Source of the DNA: Gracilariopsis chorda
Taxonomy: Eukaryota > Rhodophyta > Florideophyceae > Gracilariales > Gracilariaceae
Reading direction: 5' to 3'
Assembly: GCA_003194525.1 (NCBI GenBank)
Contig: NBIV01000096.1
Span: forward strand, 124,001 to 188,000
Length of the DNA: 64,000 nt
A program made the translations under genes and the position numbers. Positions within the stretch are counted from its first letter, which is position 1; each line of letters opens with the position of its first letter. The notes under the pieces are model-generated. The model did not search any database. It was given only the letters and a program-made list of their open reading frames with translations, and was not told the origin of the DNA. Positions 29,484-40,115 of the stretch are shown here, piece by piece.

Positions 29484-30971
29484 TCACTTAACTCTTTTAA
29501 CCACACTAACCGAGTCGTTCTCAAGCACAACAACCTCTTCATCTAAATCTGCTAAAATCAGGTCTTCTTCTTCTCCATCTCCAACAACACCAGTGTCATG
29601 GCCCGCACCATACAACCGGGTATCCTCCTCCACAAACTGGGGCTTGAAACCGTTCTCACGATGTACGGCATCTGGAAGATATTCCCCTTCAGGGACCATG
29701 TATGTGTGATAGCAGAACTTCACGCCGTCCATACTGCTGTCTGCTCCCCCGGCCTCTGCGTGGAAAACATCACCACGCCCGACGAATATGGAAAAAGGTG
29801 GAACTAACACCTTTGTAACCACCATCCCTTTCGAAACATTTCGGAAACTTTTCCAGTCGGTCACTACGATTTTGTGACTTCCTTCACATACCCAGATTGG
29901 AAACGAGTACTCCCCGGCGATCATCATGAAATATCCGGGTTTTGCTCCTTCCGCCTTCTCTTCTACAGACAAGCCCCGAAAGTCTGTGTGCAGAGTCTGC
30001 TGCATGCACTGTCGAGTAGTAGCTAACACCCGTCCACCAGTTTTGGTGGCGTACATCTTCCTGGTTTCCGCTCTTCGATTGTTGCCCACGCGCAACGCTG
30101 TCATAACTTGACCCAGACGGGCGTCCATCATTTCCCTCCGCTTCAATACCCAGTGTGTACTGGGGTCTTCTTCCAAAGCGTCCATAATACCAGCGCAGGT
30201 GGTAGTGAATTGACCTTCCCCCTTCGCTCCTTGTTCTATATCACGCTTTGCAGGTACGCTGTTGATTATCCAGGTCCACCTCTTTCGATTCTCCCCACGG
30301 TGGAGATCCAGTTGCTCCGTGTAGTTTTGGCGGAAGAAAGCAAATACATATTCCGCACTATCTACATCCTCACTGGGGTTCGGGAGCACTTCAAACTTCC
30401 TGTCAATAGCGAACCCGGGGAGAATACAGAACCCCTTTTCCATCAGTTCTGCACGCTTCTCCCAAAAGTATTCCAAAGCCAGATAGTAGACCTTCTTCGC
30501 TGCCAAGTACAATCGATCGTAAGAACTCAAGTTTTCCGTAGACACTCCAGCCGCTATAGCCATTTTACTAATGAAATCACCTCCAAGTATATTCCCCATC
30601 ATCAGCCCTGACTGTTCGTGGCAAAGCATCGCAGCGTGGTAAAATACCGTGTGATGAATGTACTTGAGGTGATGTCCAGGTGGAAAATGAATATATTGCA
30701 ACCACGCTCCAACATTCTGAATAGGGTTCTCTGCTTGTGGCCAAACACTGGGCAACATAATGCTGTAGACGCACCACTCTGGAAGTGGGTTCTCAGTATT
30801 GAACGGCTCACTTCGACATAGAGTAGACGGCCATGCTTTCGGCAGTTCGTCATCGAATCCTTGCGCCAACTGTTCATTTTTTCCTGTCTCGTCCTCGAAT
30901 TCAACCGATTCTTCTTCCGAATCCAAGTCCATATCGATGTCTTCAAACCCTTTCCGGAGCAGCTGGAGCAA
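29484..30971 (-). CDS. 2-oxoglutarate/Fe(II) dioxygenase-like C-terminal domain, copy A
   Basis: An open 495-codon frame; the first ATG in frame is at 30932, after a TTG at 30971. It starts with an acidic stretch (DLDSEEESVEFEDE). The catalytic half carries LHTDFRG (His-X-Asp iron ligands), then GYFMMIAGEYSFPIWVCEGS, SIFVGRGDVFHAEAGG (distal His) and FCYHTYMVPEG, the spacing of a double-stranded beta-helix dioxygenase. In copy B the last block reads FRYHMYMIPDG, with the Arg expected to bind 2-oxoglutarate; here that position is Lys-Phe-Cys. Substrate unknown; oxidation of DNA, RNA or protein are all possible. It is the tail of a larger gene that continues upstream to 33506 after a frameshift near 31020. 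Confidence 0.65.
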   Translation of the reverse strand: MLQLLRKGFEDIDMDLDSEEESVEFEDETGKNEQLAQGFDDELPKAWPSTLCRSEPFNTENPLPEWCVYSIMLPSVWPQAENPIQNVGAWLQYIHFPPGHHLKYIHHTVFYHAAMLCHEQSGLMMGNILGGDFISKMAIAAGVSTENLSSYDRLYLAAKKVYYLALEYFWEKRAELMEKGFCILPGFAIDRKFEVLPNPSEDVDSAEYVFAFFRQNYTEQLDLHRGENRKRWTWIINSVPAKRDIEQGAKGEGQFTTTCAGIMDALEEDPSTHWVLKRREMMDARLGQVMTALRVGNNRRAETRKMYATKTGGRVLATTRQCMQQTLHTDFRGLSVEEKAEGAKPGYFMMIAGEYSFPIWVCEGSHKIVVTDWKSFRNVSKGMVVTKVLVPPFSIFVGRGDVFHAEAGGADSSMDGVKFCYHTYMVPEGEYLPDAVHRENGFKPQFVEEDTRLYGAGHDTGVVGDGEEEDLILADLDEEVVVLENDSVSVVKRVK

Positions 30972-31008
30972 GTCGTTGTCCTTGAAGAAGTTGAAAAAAA
31001 CGTCAGGC

Positions 31009-32247
31009 TCATACGTTCGCAGACAAATGAACTGTTGCAGCAGTCAATATCGCTCCACCTTTCTTCCTCCGTATGTTTCTTCTCTCCGTCCTGCGTCCCG
31101 ACTCTGAATTAGCCGCACCCGCCGACGAAGAACGACTGGATTTCCGCCTAGTGCTCCGACGTACAGCACTCGATTGATCAGAACCAATTGCAAATGTTCC
31201 ACTCTCAGCACTGACGGCAACACTAGCGGGCGGTGTAGGTGGTTTGGACCCCCCCTGCCTTTCAGGCACACTGCCGGTTGTACCCAACCTAGAAGTCCCA
31301 GTATTAACAACCGATGTCGCTGGCTCCCCAATAGCATCTGGCTACGAAACGGAAGCCTCTTGCACGTCCGGCTCGACACGAGGCTCTGGAATCCAGTTCT
31401 CCAACTTCCCCTTGAACAAAGCCACAGCTCTTATTATGACGGAGCCCTGATTGCGAGGGTTGGAAACTTTCCTAAAATGGTTCACCTGTTCCACAGCAAA
31501 GTCCCGAACTGTTGTCTCACCAGTCACAAAGGCAGACATCCAAAACGACTGAGCTAAGAACGACTGCATGACCACCTCAACCCCAAGTGCCATTCTCTTT
31601 ATCTCTTCCAGGAATTGTAAAACCCTGCTGTAAAGGTAAGATCGTACCATTTTGAACCCACCTTGGACAGAGAGGCCCTTGGGACCGACGCAGAACATCA
31701 AGCAGGTCATCGCAAAATTAAACTCGAGTGGTTCCATCCTTAACAGCTTGTCCGAGGACATGTGCGTGATACCCACATTCGAATATTGCGCACAAACCCG
31801 CTCGAAAACATTCACCAACATAGGATTGTTAGCAAGCATGAGCGCAATTTCTGATATGCGACGCAACTGTCTTTCTTCAATCTTCTTGGTTACTGCAGAG
31901 TTTTGAAGGGCTCCAATTATCATCCCAACAGTCTGTTTAGCAACAAACACGCCCAAGTCCACATGAAGAGAGTTAATGATACTCACTACTGAGTGAATGC
32001 GGTCCGAAAACCGCATTCTCAGTACAGACGATGAGGTATCATTCAGAAGAACTCCAATTTCCACAATCTCATGCGACGTCAGGTCCTTCCCGTCCGGTCT
32101 CGACCAGCTGAAAACTCGAAGCGATTTCAGCACTGCATGCCACCTTCCTTCCTTGGTCTTCCTTCTGAACAAGGCGAGTCGACGATGTCGTGCATCGAAG
32201 AGGTCTGGAGATACAATTATGCGCCCATTCTGAACACACGCTTCCAA
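31009..32247 (-). pseudogene. Helical middle region of ParB-dioxygenase gene, copy A
   Basis: Read on the minus strand after the ParB-like part, this region is all-helical in appearance: LRMRFSDRIHSVVSIINSLH, GITHMSSDKLLRMEPLEFNF, GPKGLSVQGGFKMVRSYLYS. It aligns block by block with 40055-41875 (for example IHVSSDMLLKLD and GPKGPDLRGGFELMRSYFYS). A TAG at 31342-31344 interrupts a low-complexity Ser/Arg linker that stays in frame to 31009. Function unknown; it may hold the protein in an oligomer or on DNA. Confidence 0.55.
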
Positions 32248-32580
32248 AGGTCACCCGTTCATCCGAATGGTTACACTCATCAACGCCACCGACTCGAACA
32301 AACCCTTTCGCTCGAGCTCATTGTCCAGGCTCTGGACATGCTCCTTTTCAATTCCACGAGGACTGTGTCCTGGTATTCGTACTAAATCCATATCCACAAC
32401 AAGTTTCTGGGCTTTGTAGTCCTGCAGACCAATGGTGTCCTTCGAAAAATCTGTATCCACCTGAACAGGTTCAACCACATCGTCTTCACTATACAGCGCC
32501 CTATCATTGGACTGACCCAGAACTTCAGACACAATCTGAACTTCGTCCGAGTCACTACCCAAATCGCGGGCTACCTTCAC
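32248..32580 (-). pseudogene. ParB-like domain, copy A
   Basis: VDMDLVRIPGHSPRGIEKEH, then LERKGLFESVALMSVTI, NG, and after a TGA (32251-32253, where copy B has His) NGRIIVSPDLFDARHRRLALF. The order I..hSPRG...L...L...GL...V.V....NG....LIDGRHR is that of ParB/sulfiredoxin-fold domains, which bind or cut DNA, hydrolyse nucleotides or occur with DNA-modification genes in phages and bacteria. The conserved GRHRR basic motif is DARHRR here. Inactive because of the stop. Confidence 0.6.
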
Positions 32581-33506
32581 ACTCCCCTACCTTCCTCCGC
32601 AACAGACTCGGGAACAGGAATGGGTGTATGCCCTTCTGATACAGCACCTGCATCTTCCGTAGACTTCCCACTCTGACCAGTACCCACGCCCGATAAAGAG
32701 ACGAACGCCTGGCTCTTGTGAGGCCCCAACTTCTTAGCGGATACAACCCCGTCCCCTGATGGTGCTCGAACGCTTCATGTCTTCTTCACACTAGCCCTTG
32801 CAGGCGGTAGGTGAGGGATAGAGCCGTAGCCAAGCATCCTCCGTTCGCTTGGCTTTGTAGCTTCTGAGACGGGCAGCGCAACGGCTTTCGACAGACGTGT
32901 GTTGCACGATACGGTAGGTAACCGTCGGCTTCGGGGGGACTGTGTCGTCGAGCGGGTTCCTCGGGCAATCACTATAGAGCGCTCTTGACTTCAGCTGCTT
33001 GTACCAGACGTTCCTGTTGTACGAGGAGAAGGTCCACGGAGTCCTCGGGAGCGCATTAGCTTCAGGTCCCAAGCATACATTCCATAAAACGTCATCCCGG
33101 ATAAATGCTTCGGAGGGGGTTCATTTCCTTTAAACGGATATGGATAGGCGTCCATGTTGTTGCCTGTTATGGTGATTTTGCTCACCACAACCAGATCCTC
33201 CCCGGGTTTCGCACACGCAGAGAATGGATGCCCGTGAAGAGTGCAGCGAAACTCGCCTTCGGCCTCAAACACTGTAGCGATCCCAACGACATCTCTGTTC
33301 GCCAGAAGCAGAGAAACTGACGCCCCTGGTACGATTGCTGATGACCACATGCTCGTTTGTGGAGTTATTTCAGAACGGAAACGCTTGAGGATAGGCGCAG
33401 ACGTATGGCGGAATGTTTCGAGCGATGAAACGATGAAACGATAACGCGTAACATGCTTAGAACACGGTTCACTAACCCGTAAGCGGTAGCGGATGGACTC
33501 AAGCAA
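32581..33506 (-). pseudogene. N-terminal domain and linker of ParB-dioxygenase gene, copy A
   Basis: The conserved core, CTLHGHPFSACAKPGEDLVVV and AYPYPFKGNEPPPKHLSG (near 33080-33260), matches copy B (TLHGHELSEIAKPNEDLVVV; AYPYLFKGGEHPPKHLSE). A TGA at 32991-32993 splits a Ser/Arg/Pro-rich linker that continues in frame to 32775, where another TGA and a frame change follow. The layout loosely recalls a domain found next to plant transposases, but I cannot assign it. N-terminal border uncertain: the frame upstream of 33430 has no counterpart in copy B. Confidence 0.5.
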
Positions 33507-33676
33507 ACAGCTGAATCAACAGCCCACGACGGCACAGGTAACAGTCGCAGCCATTCCCTCCCTTAATTTACAAGACCTTTCTCGGAAGGGGCGCCAACCG
33601 CAATATTTTATCAATTCGAATACGGGCTATTTTCAATACCCCCATTTTTCGAATTTTTGGGACACTTTCCCATAAT

Positions 33677-34400
33677 GGTGTGTCGAGCGACAGGCCTAGT
33701 TGTGCACGACCGGGCCTGTCGCTCGACACACCCCCCACCATAATTAAAGCAAAAATAAAGGCACGGACAGTGGCACTTGACACAAACCCACACGTGTCGG
33801 TTTGCGTACAACTCTGACACGTATCTATATGTGCCATGATGCATGCGCTTTCCCTGAAAAAATTATTTCAAATTTTTGGGCCGCCAAGTGTGTCAAGCGA
33901 CACGCCCAGTCGTGCACGAGAGGAATGAGTTCCTGTCGTGCACAACCAGGCCTGTCGCTCGACACACCCTCCCCCAAAACATTATGTGAAAACAAGGGCA
34001 CGGCCGACACAAATTGGCGCAGGCACCCATGTGTGAGAGGACCGACACCACTGACACGTATTTGCAACCGCCATGCCCCTTGCACACTCCTTCAAAATAT
34101 ATTTTCAATTATTTTGGCCACCAGCTGTGTCGAGGGACACGCGCGGTTGTGCACGACAGGAATGAGTTCCTGTCGTGCACAACCGGGCCTGTCGCTCGAC
34201 ACACCCTCCCTCAAAAAATTATGTGAAAACAAGGGCATGGCCAACACCGCTTGGTGCAGGCACCCACGTGTGATAGTACGGACACCACTGACACATATTT
34301 GCAACGCCATGCCCCTTGCACACTCTTTCAAAAAATATTTCCAATTTTTTGGATGCCGAAGCGCCACTGGGCATTGCTCGGCGCCGAGAAAGCTCTACAC
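33677..34400 (+). repeat. Nested palindromic repeats (family b), about 236-bp period
   Basis: Three units. The first has 20-bp perfect arms GGTGTGTCGAGCGACAGGCC (33677-33696) and its complement (33713-33732). The third has an inner 18-bp arm GGTTGTGCACGACAGGAA with loop TGAG and its complement (34145-34184), inside outer arms built on GTCGAGGGACAC and GTCGCTCGACAC. AT-rich linkers ending TGCCCCTTGCACACTC separate the units. Lies between the start of gene copy A (33506) and the plus-strand gene at 35020. Small frames here are repeat artefacts. Confidence 0.9.
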
Positions 34401-35019
34401 ATCCCCCAACCTTTTGTTATGTCGCAAATTCTGTTCGATTGGTAAGTAATCTTCCACCCAAAACGCGCTAATGGCCATCACAAACCCGAAACCCCGCTCT
34501 AACCCTTCGTAAGCCACCTTCCAAACCCGACTCTTTCCGTTATCCGTTGTAAAGCCTTTAAATTCATTTTAAACCGCTTCATCCACCAAAACCTTCACCG
34601 GAACGTCAACTTACCCCACCAACTGCATGCTTTCCAGTACGGAACAGTCTTTCCCACCACCTATATTACGAAAACCCCTAAAACACAACACAACCCACTT
34701 TAACAGCTCTCCCAGACACCCCTCATGTGTGCCGTGCAACGGGAGGAGGCGTACGAAGATGGGTAGTAGTGCAAAGGTAAAACTGCAACAATCGTCCTGT
34801 AAAAATAACCACAAAGCTTGCTTCCAGCAGTACATTCCGACCAGCAGCATAAAACCTTAACCTTAACAGCCACACATACACCTATTACAAGACACGCCTA
34901 ATATGGCGCCTAATATGTACGTACGCCCACTACTTTCCACTACGTTATGCTAGAACGCGCCTCCAAAAGATAACCCACCGTTCAACCTACTACCGACCCC
35001 CAAAACAAAAACGATCCCC
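34401..35019 (+). other. Spacer upstream of unrecognised gene
   Basis: AT- and C-rich, with ACGAAAACCCCTAAAACAC near 34670. No gene supported; a short frame at 34627-34860 lacks motifs. Confidence 0.45.
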
Positions 35020-35922
35020 ATGGATTTGTCTGAGCTTTCCTCCGAGATATACAGGAGAATTCAAGCGGCAAATTCATCTACTATACGTCTCACCCCCGCA
35101 TACCTATTCGTCGGCCCATTGATAGGACGAAGCACATCACAGACACACCTGGTTGCACTCGCAAACCAGATTGTTCGTGACTTGGACTTTCATCTGTCGC
35201 AAGCTTTGCTCGTGGTGAAAGGGGACAGCGGCTTGGCCCTTGGAAAACTACTTGTTGTAGGCGGCAGTCACCGACTTCTCGTCAGCGCTCACTTGAATCA
35301 TATGCTTCTCATTCCATACCGGCTCATTAATCTCAGTCGGATGGGTACCGACAACATCATTGTGCAGCTCAAACGGTACGAGGGAATCATTGCGCACCAT
35401 GTCAAGTTCTCAGAGCCCAGACCCCAAATATACACCATCATGGACCAAGTGCCCATGTACGGCAAACGTAAGGAGTTTTGGACACCGCAGCAGATCAACC
35501 GCCGAAAACAGACGCGCACAACACGCGCAAGACCGCCGTCCATGAACCAAAACATGATGCTACATCTGTATAAAGTGCTTCAAACGTCGGCAGGTATTAA
35601 CAGTCGCCATGCAATACAACTCCTAGACTTCACCTTAAAACCCAATTCCATCAGCGAGTACATGTCTGGAGCGAACAAATTGCTTCAAGCAGACGTGCTT
35701 CCTCATCTGTGCTATCTAGAAAAACAGGCGAGAACCAGATTCTCTCGCGCCTCTCTTAATACCGTTCGACACTGGTGTCTTCACAGAATCCAGAAAACTG
35801 TCACGTATTGGAAGTCTAAATCCCAATGCAGGGGCCCTAGTAACTTTGTTGGTCGCTTTTCTGACGATTATGATCCCTTCCCCAGTGCCGATGAAGATGA
35901 TCACGACAACAATGGCTCATAA
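35020..35922 (+). CDS. Unrecognised 300-residue protein (5' part of a decayed gene)
   Basis: The ATG at 35020 in the context CCCCATGG opens 300 codons to a TAA at 35920-35922. Visible features: a helical start (MDLSELSSEIYRRIQAANSS), a hydrophobic-basic middle (HLNHMLLIPYRLINLSRMG), a basic stretch (RRKQTRTTRARPP) and an acidic tail (SDDYDPFPSADEDDHDNN). No membrane span or known catalytic motif. The frame continues after the stop into a Lys/Gln-rich region, so this is probably the front part of a longer gene. It lies between the two ParB-dioxygenase copies on the opposite strand. Confidence 0.5.
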   Translation: MDLSELSSEIYRRIQAANSSTIRLTPAYLFVGPLIGRSTSQTHLVALANQIVRDLDFHLSQALLVVKGDSGLALGKLLVVGGSHRLLVSAHLNHMLLIPYRLINLSRMGTDNIIVQLKRYEGIIAHHVKFSEPRPQIYTIMDQVPMYGKRKEFWTPQQINRRKQTRTTRARPPSMNQNMMLHLYKVLQTSAGINSRHAIQLLDFTLKPNSISEYMSGANKLLQADVLPHLCYLEKQARTRFSRASLNTVRHWCLHRIQKTVTYWKSKSQCRGPSNFVGRFSDDYDPFPSADEDDHDNNGS

Positions 35923-38166
35923 CGTTCTAAACGCGACAGTTCTCTTGCCAAGCATATTTTGAAGCACCCTGCCGGCAAGAAACGGAAAACAACGATAACT
36001 ACGTCCACCACAACATCTTTGCGAAGACAACAGAAGCAGCCAGGTAAGGACAAAACAAACGATGAAGTGCAGCTGGAGCGGCAACATCAACCGCTCCCCA
36101 CAATACCAACGCTTAATATTGCCACTGCACCCAACACCAAAGCCCCATCCCCTTCGCCAAAAGCCCAGCGGTTGATGCGTTATAGTCAAACGCCTAAGCG
36201 TGCAAAATTCGCATGTTCACCACCCCCAGGCTAGGATGGATACGTCAACTGAGATCTGCAAGGTAATATGACCCTTTTACACAACCTGCAACGACGTTTG
36301 AAGGACGAGCACGTCGCGAAGAACGACGTTCAGGCCCAGCAACATGCAGTAGCCTACAGCCAGGAGGAAAGAATTCGTATAGTTAACATGGTAAGAGAAC
36401 GAGTTATTTCAGGCCCCTACAACCCTAGTATTGCCAACAATGGCACCAAACACGACGAAAACCAAAACAAGATCAACAACTACAATCCATCAAACAGGGT
36501 TTTCAATCTTGGGTCGGTTTTTTCACAGGTTTGCACAAAGTTGCACAACAACACAACCAACAAAGAACGAAACAGCAGTCGTAAGCCCAACCACCCGCAC
36601 AAGATAATACTGGCTGACACAGGAGGCTTACTTCAAACAACTCTCTCGGTATCCCAGCAAGAGGTGCGTTCTATACACGACTGCAGCATGGCTAGTGACC
36701 AAACTATAATTTTCACGTTGTCCTTTCTCAACAGCTGGACTGAGCCATCATCAAAGAAAAAAATGTACATTCTGTACCCTCAGCTATAGCTGGATGGTGG
36801 GATACCGTCTTACGCGAGGGCAGGTCAACGTTGAATCGTCTCAGCGCCAAATTCAAAGACTTTCTCAAAAAATCAACAAAACGCTAATCCAATCCCCATC
36901 ACAAAATCTGGACATCGAAACTGTCCATTGTGATGTTGTGTGGGCACAATCATCGGACGCTAGTTGCGTTTGCAAACCTGCTGCTCCTTCTGGAAAGGCT
37001 GGAGCGTGCCCCTCATATGCTAAAACGATCGCACAAACAACAAATGAAACAATACAGAGCCACCATGTTCTGTGTCGATAGCATGTCGGCCAACAACTCT
37101 CCTCATGCTCCGCTCTCTAAAAACATCGTTCATTACCTAACCGCGTCGTAACCAGGACAGAATGTGGTATCTTTCTGCCTCCTATCGTCACTCGTCACCG
37201 CTCACCACCTTCGACGCAGTATCCAGCAAGACCTCGAGTGTGGACTCTTCACAACCTACAACATCGAGATCATTTCTAAACAAATCTCAACGTTTCTAAA
37301 AGGTTCCGAAATTGACGTGCAAAAGCACTTCAACCTATGGTAAACCAAATTCTCCTTCACCCACTACGCCGATTGCATTCGGCACCGTATGGAAGTTCTC
37401 ATGCACACATTCGAGGAAAACGGACAGGCACCTGTACCATGCAACATGTTCACTGCCTCGGCTCAACAGCCCCTGAAGCAACCCACCGGAACGACCCATC
37501 CAAGTGTCCTACATACAAAAACCCCTATAACTCCAGACGCTTTCAACGCCCAGCACACCGTACACCAGCGAGGTGAAGCCAATCGACCAAAAACCACTTC
37601 AAAGCGAGATGGTTTCCATGACGGGAAGCGACAACTTCAACGTAACCCTACACAGCTCACACAGCACGTCCCCAAATCCAATAATAACAACAAAAAACTA
37701 CGCACCATCCTTCAAGACCCTGTGGTACTCAACGTGGTGACAGACGCTGTCAAAGGGAGTGAATTTGCAGGGGTTGAAACGGCCCTCACTACCATTTTGC
37801 TTCCTCGTATTCAGAGAGCTCTGCACAAGCCAAATGATAGCAACTCTTCTCCTGCTACTAACGCTGTTAAATCGCAGCAACCGCGACAATTGCTTCCACA
37901 ACAACAAGCTCGTTCTCCTGTACCCTACCGCAAAAGAAAACCCCAACAACATACTTCCCCGTCGTATATCTACAACCTCCGCACACGCAACGGATGGTAA
38001 AGTGTCATTGCTCATTTGGGAAGGAAATGATCTCGTGAAGCAAACAATGGACGAACACCTACCGGGCGAATGGGAGGGGTGTATGCTGAAAGTACGAGCT
38101 CTTGTTGCCAGGATGAAAAAACCACAGCGTAGAACCGTTGGGGGGCAGGCCTATTCCCCACACTAA
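35923..38166 (+). pseudogene. Downstream part of unrecognised gene, decayed
   Basis: From 35923 the same frame continues with RSKRDSSLAKHILKHPAGKK, a TAG at 36232-36234, a TGA near 36250, then 36268-36789 (MTLLHNLQRRLKDEHVAKND; Gln/Asn-rich; ILADTGGLLQTTLSVSQQ) to a TAG. Other frames carry plausible pieces: RLERAPHMLKRSHKQQMKQY (about 36990-37060) and 37389-38000 (Gln/Pro/Thr-rich, basic end SYIYNLRTRNGW). Polar, low-complexity composition suggests a disordered nucleic-acid-binding or structural protein. Not recognised. Confidence 0.4.
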
Positions 38167-38749
38167 AAACCGTAAAAACCCACCAAACCACGTTCCATAC
38201 AACCCAATTTTCTGCATAGCAGCGCTTTACGTACAGCTACGAAGAATAACACCCACAAAAATAAAATCCCCACACTATTCCTAAACCTCTACAAATCTTT
38301 TCTAAGGCAGGTATAGTGGTACCGCCTTTTCGGCAACCAAAGCTCCCATGAGCTGCTTATGTTTAATCCATAACCCAAAACAACCCAACAACACCCCATG
38401 GGTTGCCACTGACACCCCAATACTGCGAAATCTGAAAAAAACACGAACAACAAGCGTGGGGCTATACTTCCACATAGATGCTTTGTTTACATACGTCGAC
38501 GCCGACAAAGCACACCGTTGTAATTGGAACTCTTGTACACGCTTGCGAGGAGGTTAATAGAGAACAGCGAGACGTTCGACGCGATCGCAAACACGGCGCG
38601 CTCCCCAAAACGCTACCACACGCTGTTGGGAACATTAAGTTTTGAACAGGTAAAACAGCCTTGCAAAACAATGCCCGACCGATGAAACTCATTTCAAAGT
38701 ACTCGCTTAACCACTAAAAGTCCCCACTACATACAAGTTATAATGATCC

Positions 38750-39060
38750 GTGGATAAGCGACCGCTGCGCGCTTGTAGGATGGCAATTGTTCCTATCGCA
38801 CATGCCTGCACTGGTTGCTCGATCACTGGCGCTTCAAAAATTACAATTTTGTTTGCTTGCAGTGGTCGAGCGACCACCGCCGCCATGTACAACAGGGTTT
38901 TTCCTGTCCTACATTCGCGCTGTGGTCGCTCGACCACTGGCGCTCCCAAAAATTACAAGTGTTTAACCTGCAGTGGTAGAGAGACCACCACCGCTATGTA
39001 CGAAAGGTCGTTTTGCTGTCGTACATGCGCGCTGTGGTGGCCCTAAAACCACTGAAAAAC
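38750..39060 (+). repeat. Palindromic spacer repeats (family a), about 2.5 units
   Basis: GTGGTCGAGCGACCACC, ATGTACAACAGG with its inverted partner, and GTGGTCGCTCGACCACTGGCGC followed by an AT-rich linker CAAAAATTACAA, repeated near 38870 and 38975. Lies just downstream of gene copy B (ends 39291). Confidence 0.85.
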
Positions 39061-39290
39061 CGCAAACATTGTTTTTTTTTTCTTGCACCCGGCTTTCTAA
39101 CGCCAACTGTACGCATTTGCAGCACCGACAACGTCATACGCATTTCTCAAAGCACCATTGCCACAACCTCATCATCTGCGCAAGTTGTACAAAGACCAAC
39201 ACGCAGCCAAAGAAAGTCCTCCACACATATACGAGCAGCAAACGATTTTTTACTTTTACCAACAAGAAGGTCAAAGCCGTAGTTACCCGT

Positions 39291-40115
39291 TCATTCTTCA
39301 AGTTCTAAAATCACTCTCTCACTCGTTCCTTCCCTCACATCACTCCCCGCTTCCCGTCCCTCATCGCCGCTTCCTGATTCTATCTCTATATCCACGACGT
39401 CATCCATTCCCTCCTCATTATCCACATCATCACCCGCCCCATAAAGTCGCTTATAGTCCTCCAAAAACTGAGGTTTGAACCCTTTCTCGCTATGCACCGT
39501 ATCTGGCAGATGGTAACCATCCGGTATCATGTACATATGATACCGGAAAATCATGTCCTTCATAGTGCTGTCCAAACCCCCAGCCCCAGCGTGAAACACG
39601 TCCCCACGTCCCACAAGAATGGAGTACGGCGGTACTTGATACTTCCGGACGACCATTCCTCGCGACACCTGCTTCAACCTCCTCCAGTCCGTCACCACAA
39701 TCTTGTGGCTCCCTTCACAAATCCATAATGAGAATGAAAACTGCCCTGAAACCATAAAAAAGTAGCCCAGGTTCGCCTCATCCCTTCCTTCGTCCATAGT
39801 CACCCCACGGAAGTCGGTGTGCAGCGCCTGACGCATACAATTCCGAGACGTTGCCAAAACTCGTCCCCCAGTCCGTGGCACGTTTATCTTTCTTGTACCG
39901 GAATCTCGGTTGTTCGCCAAGCCAACCGCAACGCTGCGGCTACTTGCCCCAACCAAGCATGCAGAAGGGCTCGCTTCTTCACCACCCAATGGGTCCCCTC
40001 CTCGCGTTCCATCGCATGCACAATTCCCTCGCGCGTCGTCATAAAGTGCCCTTTTCATTTCGCACTTTCCGTACCATCCACGCTTTTTCCAGTATTGATG
40101 ATTGCATTCCAACAC
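39291..40115 (-). pseudogene. 2-oxoglutarate/Fe(II) dioxygenase-like domain, copy B
   Basis: Catalytic half of the second gene copy. LHTDFRG gives His-X-Asp, GYFFMVSGQFSFSLWICEGS follows, then SILVGRGDVFHAGAGG with the distal His and FRYHMYMIPDG with an Arg suited to bind 2-oxoglutarate, so all expected ligands are kept. It ends with an acidic tail. The upstream half lies in the frame of 40055-41647; comparison with copy A shows a TGA at 40055-40057 and a frameshift near 39920, so no single product is made. About half of the residues in the core agree with copy A, so the two copies are old. Confidence 0.6.

Noticed and set aside
33802..34449. 215-residue frame across the palindromes
   Set aside because: Repeats RHAQSCTRGMSSCRAQPG-like peptide because the DNA repeats; no protein family.
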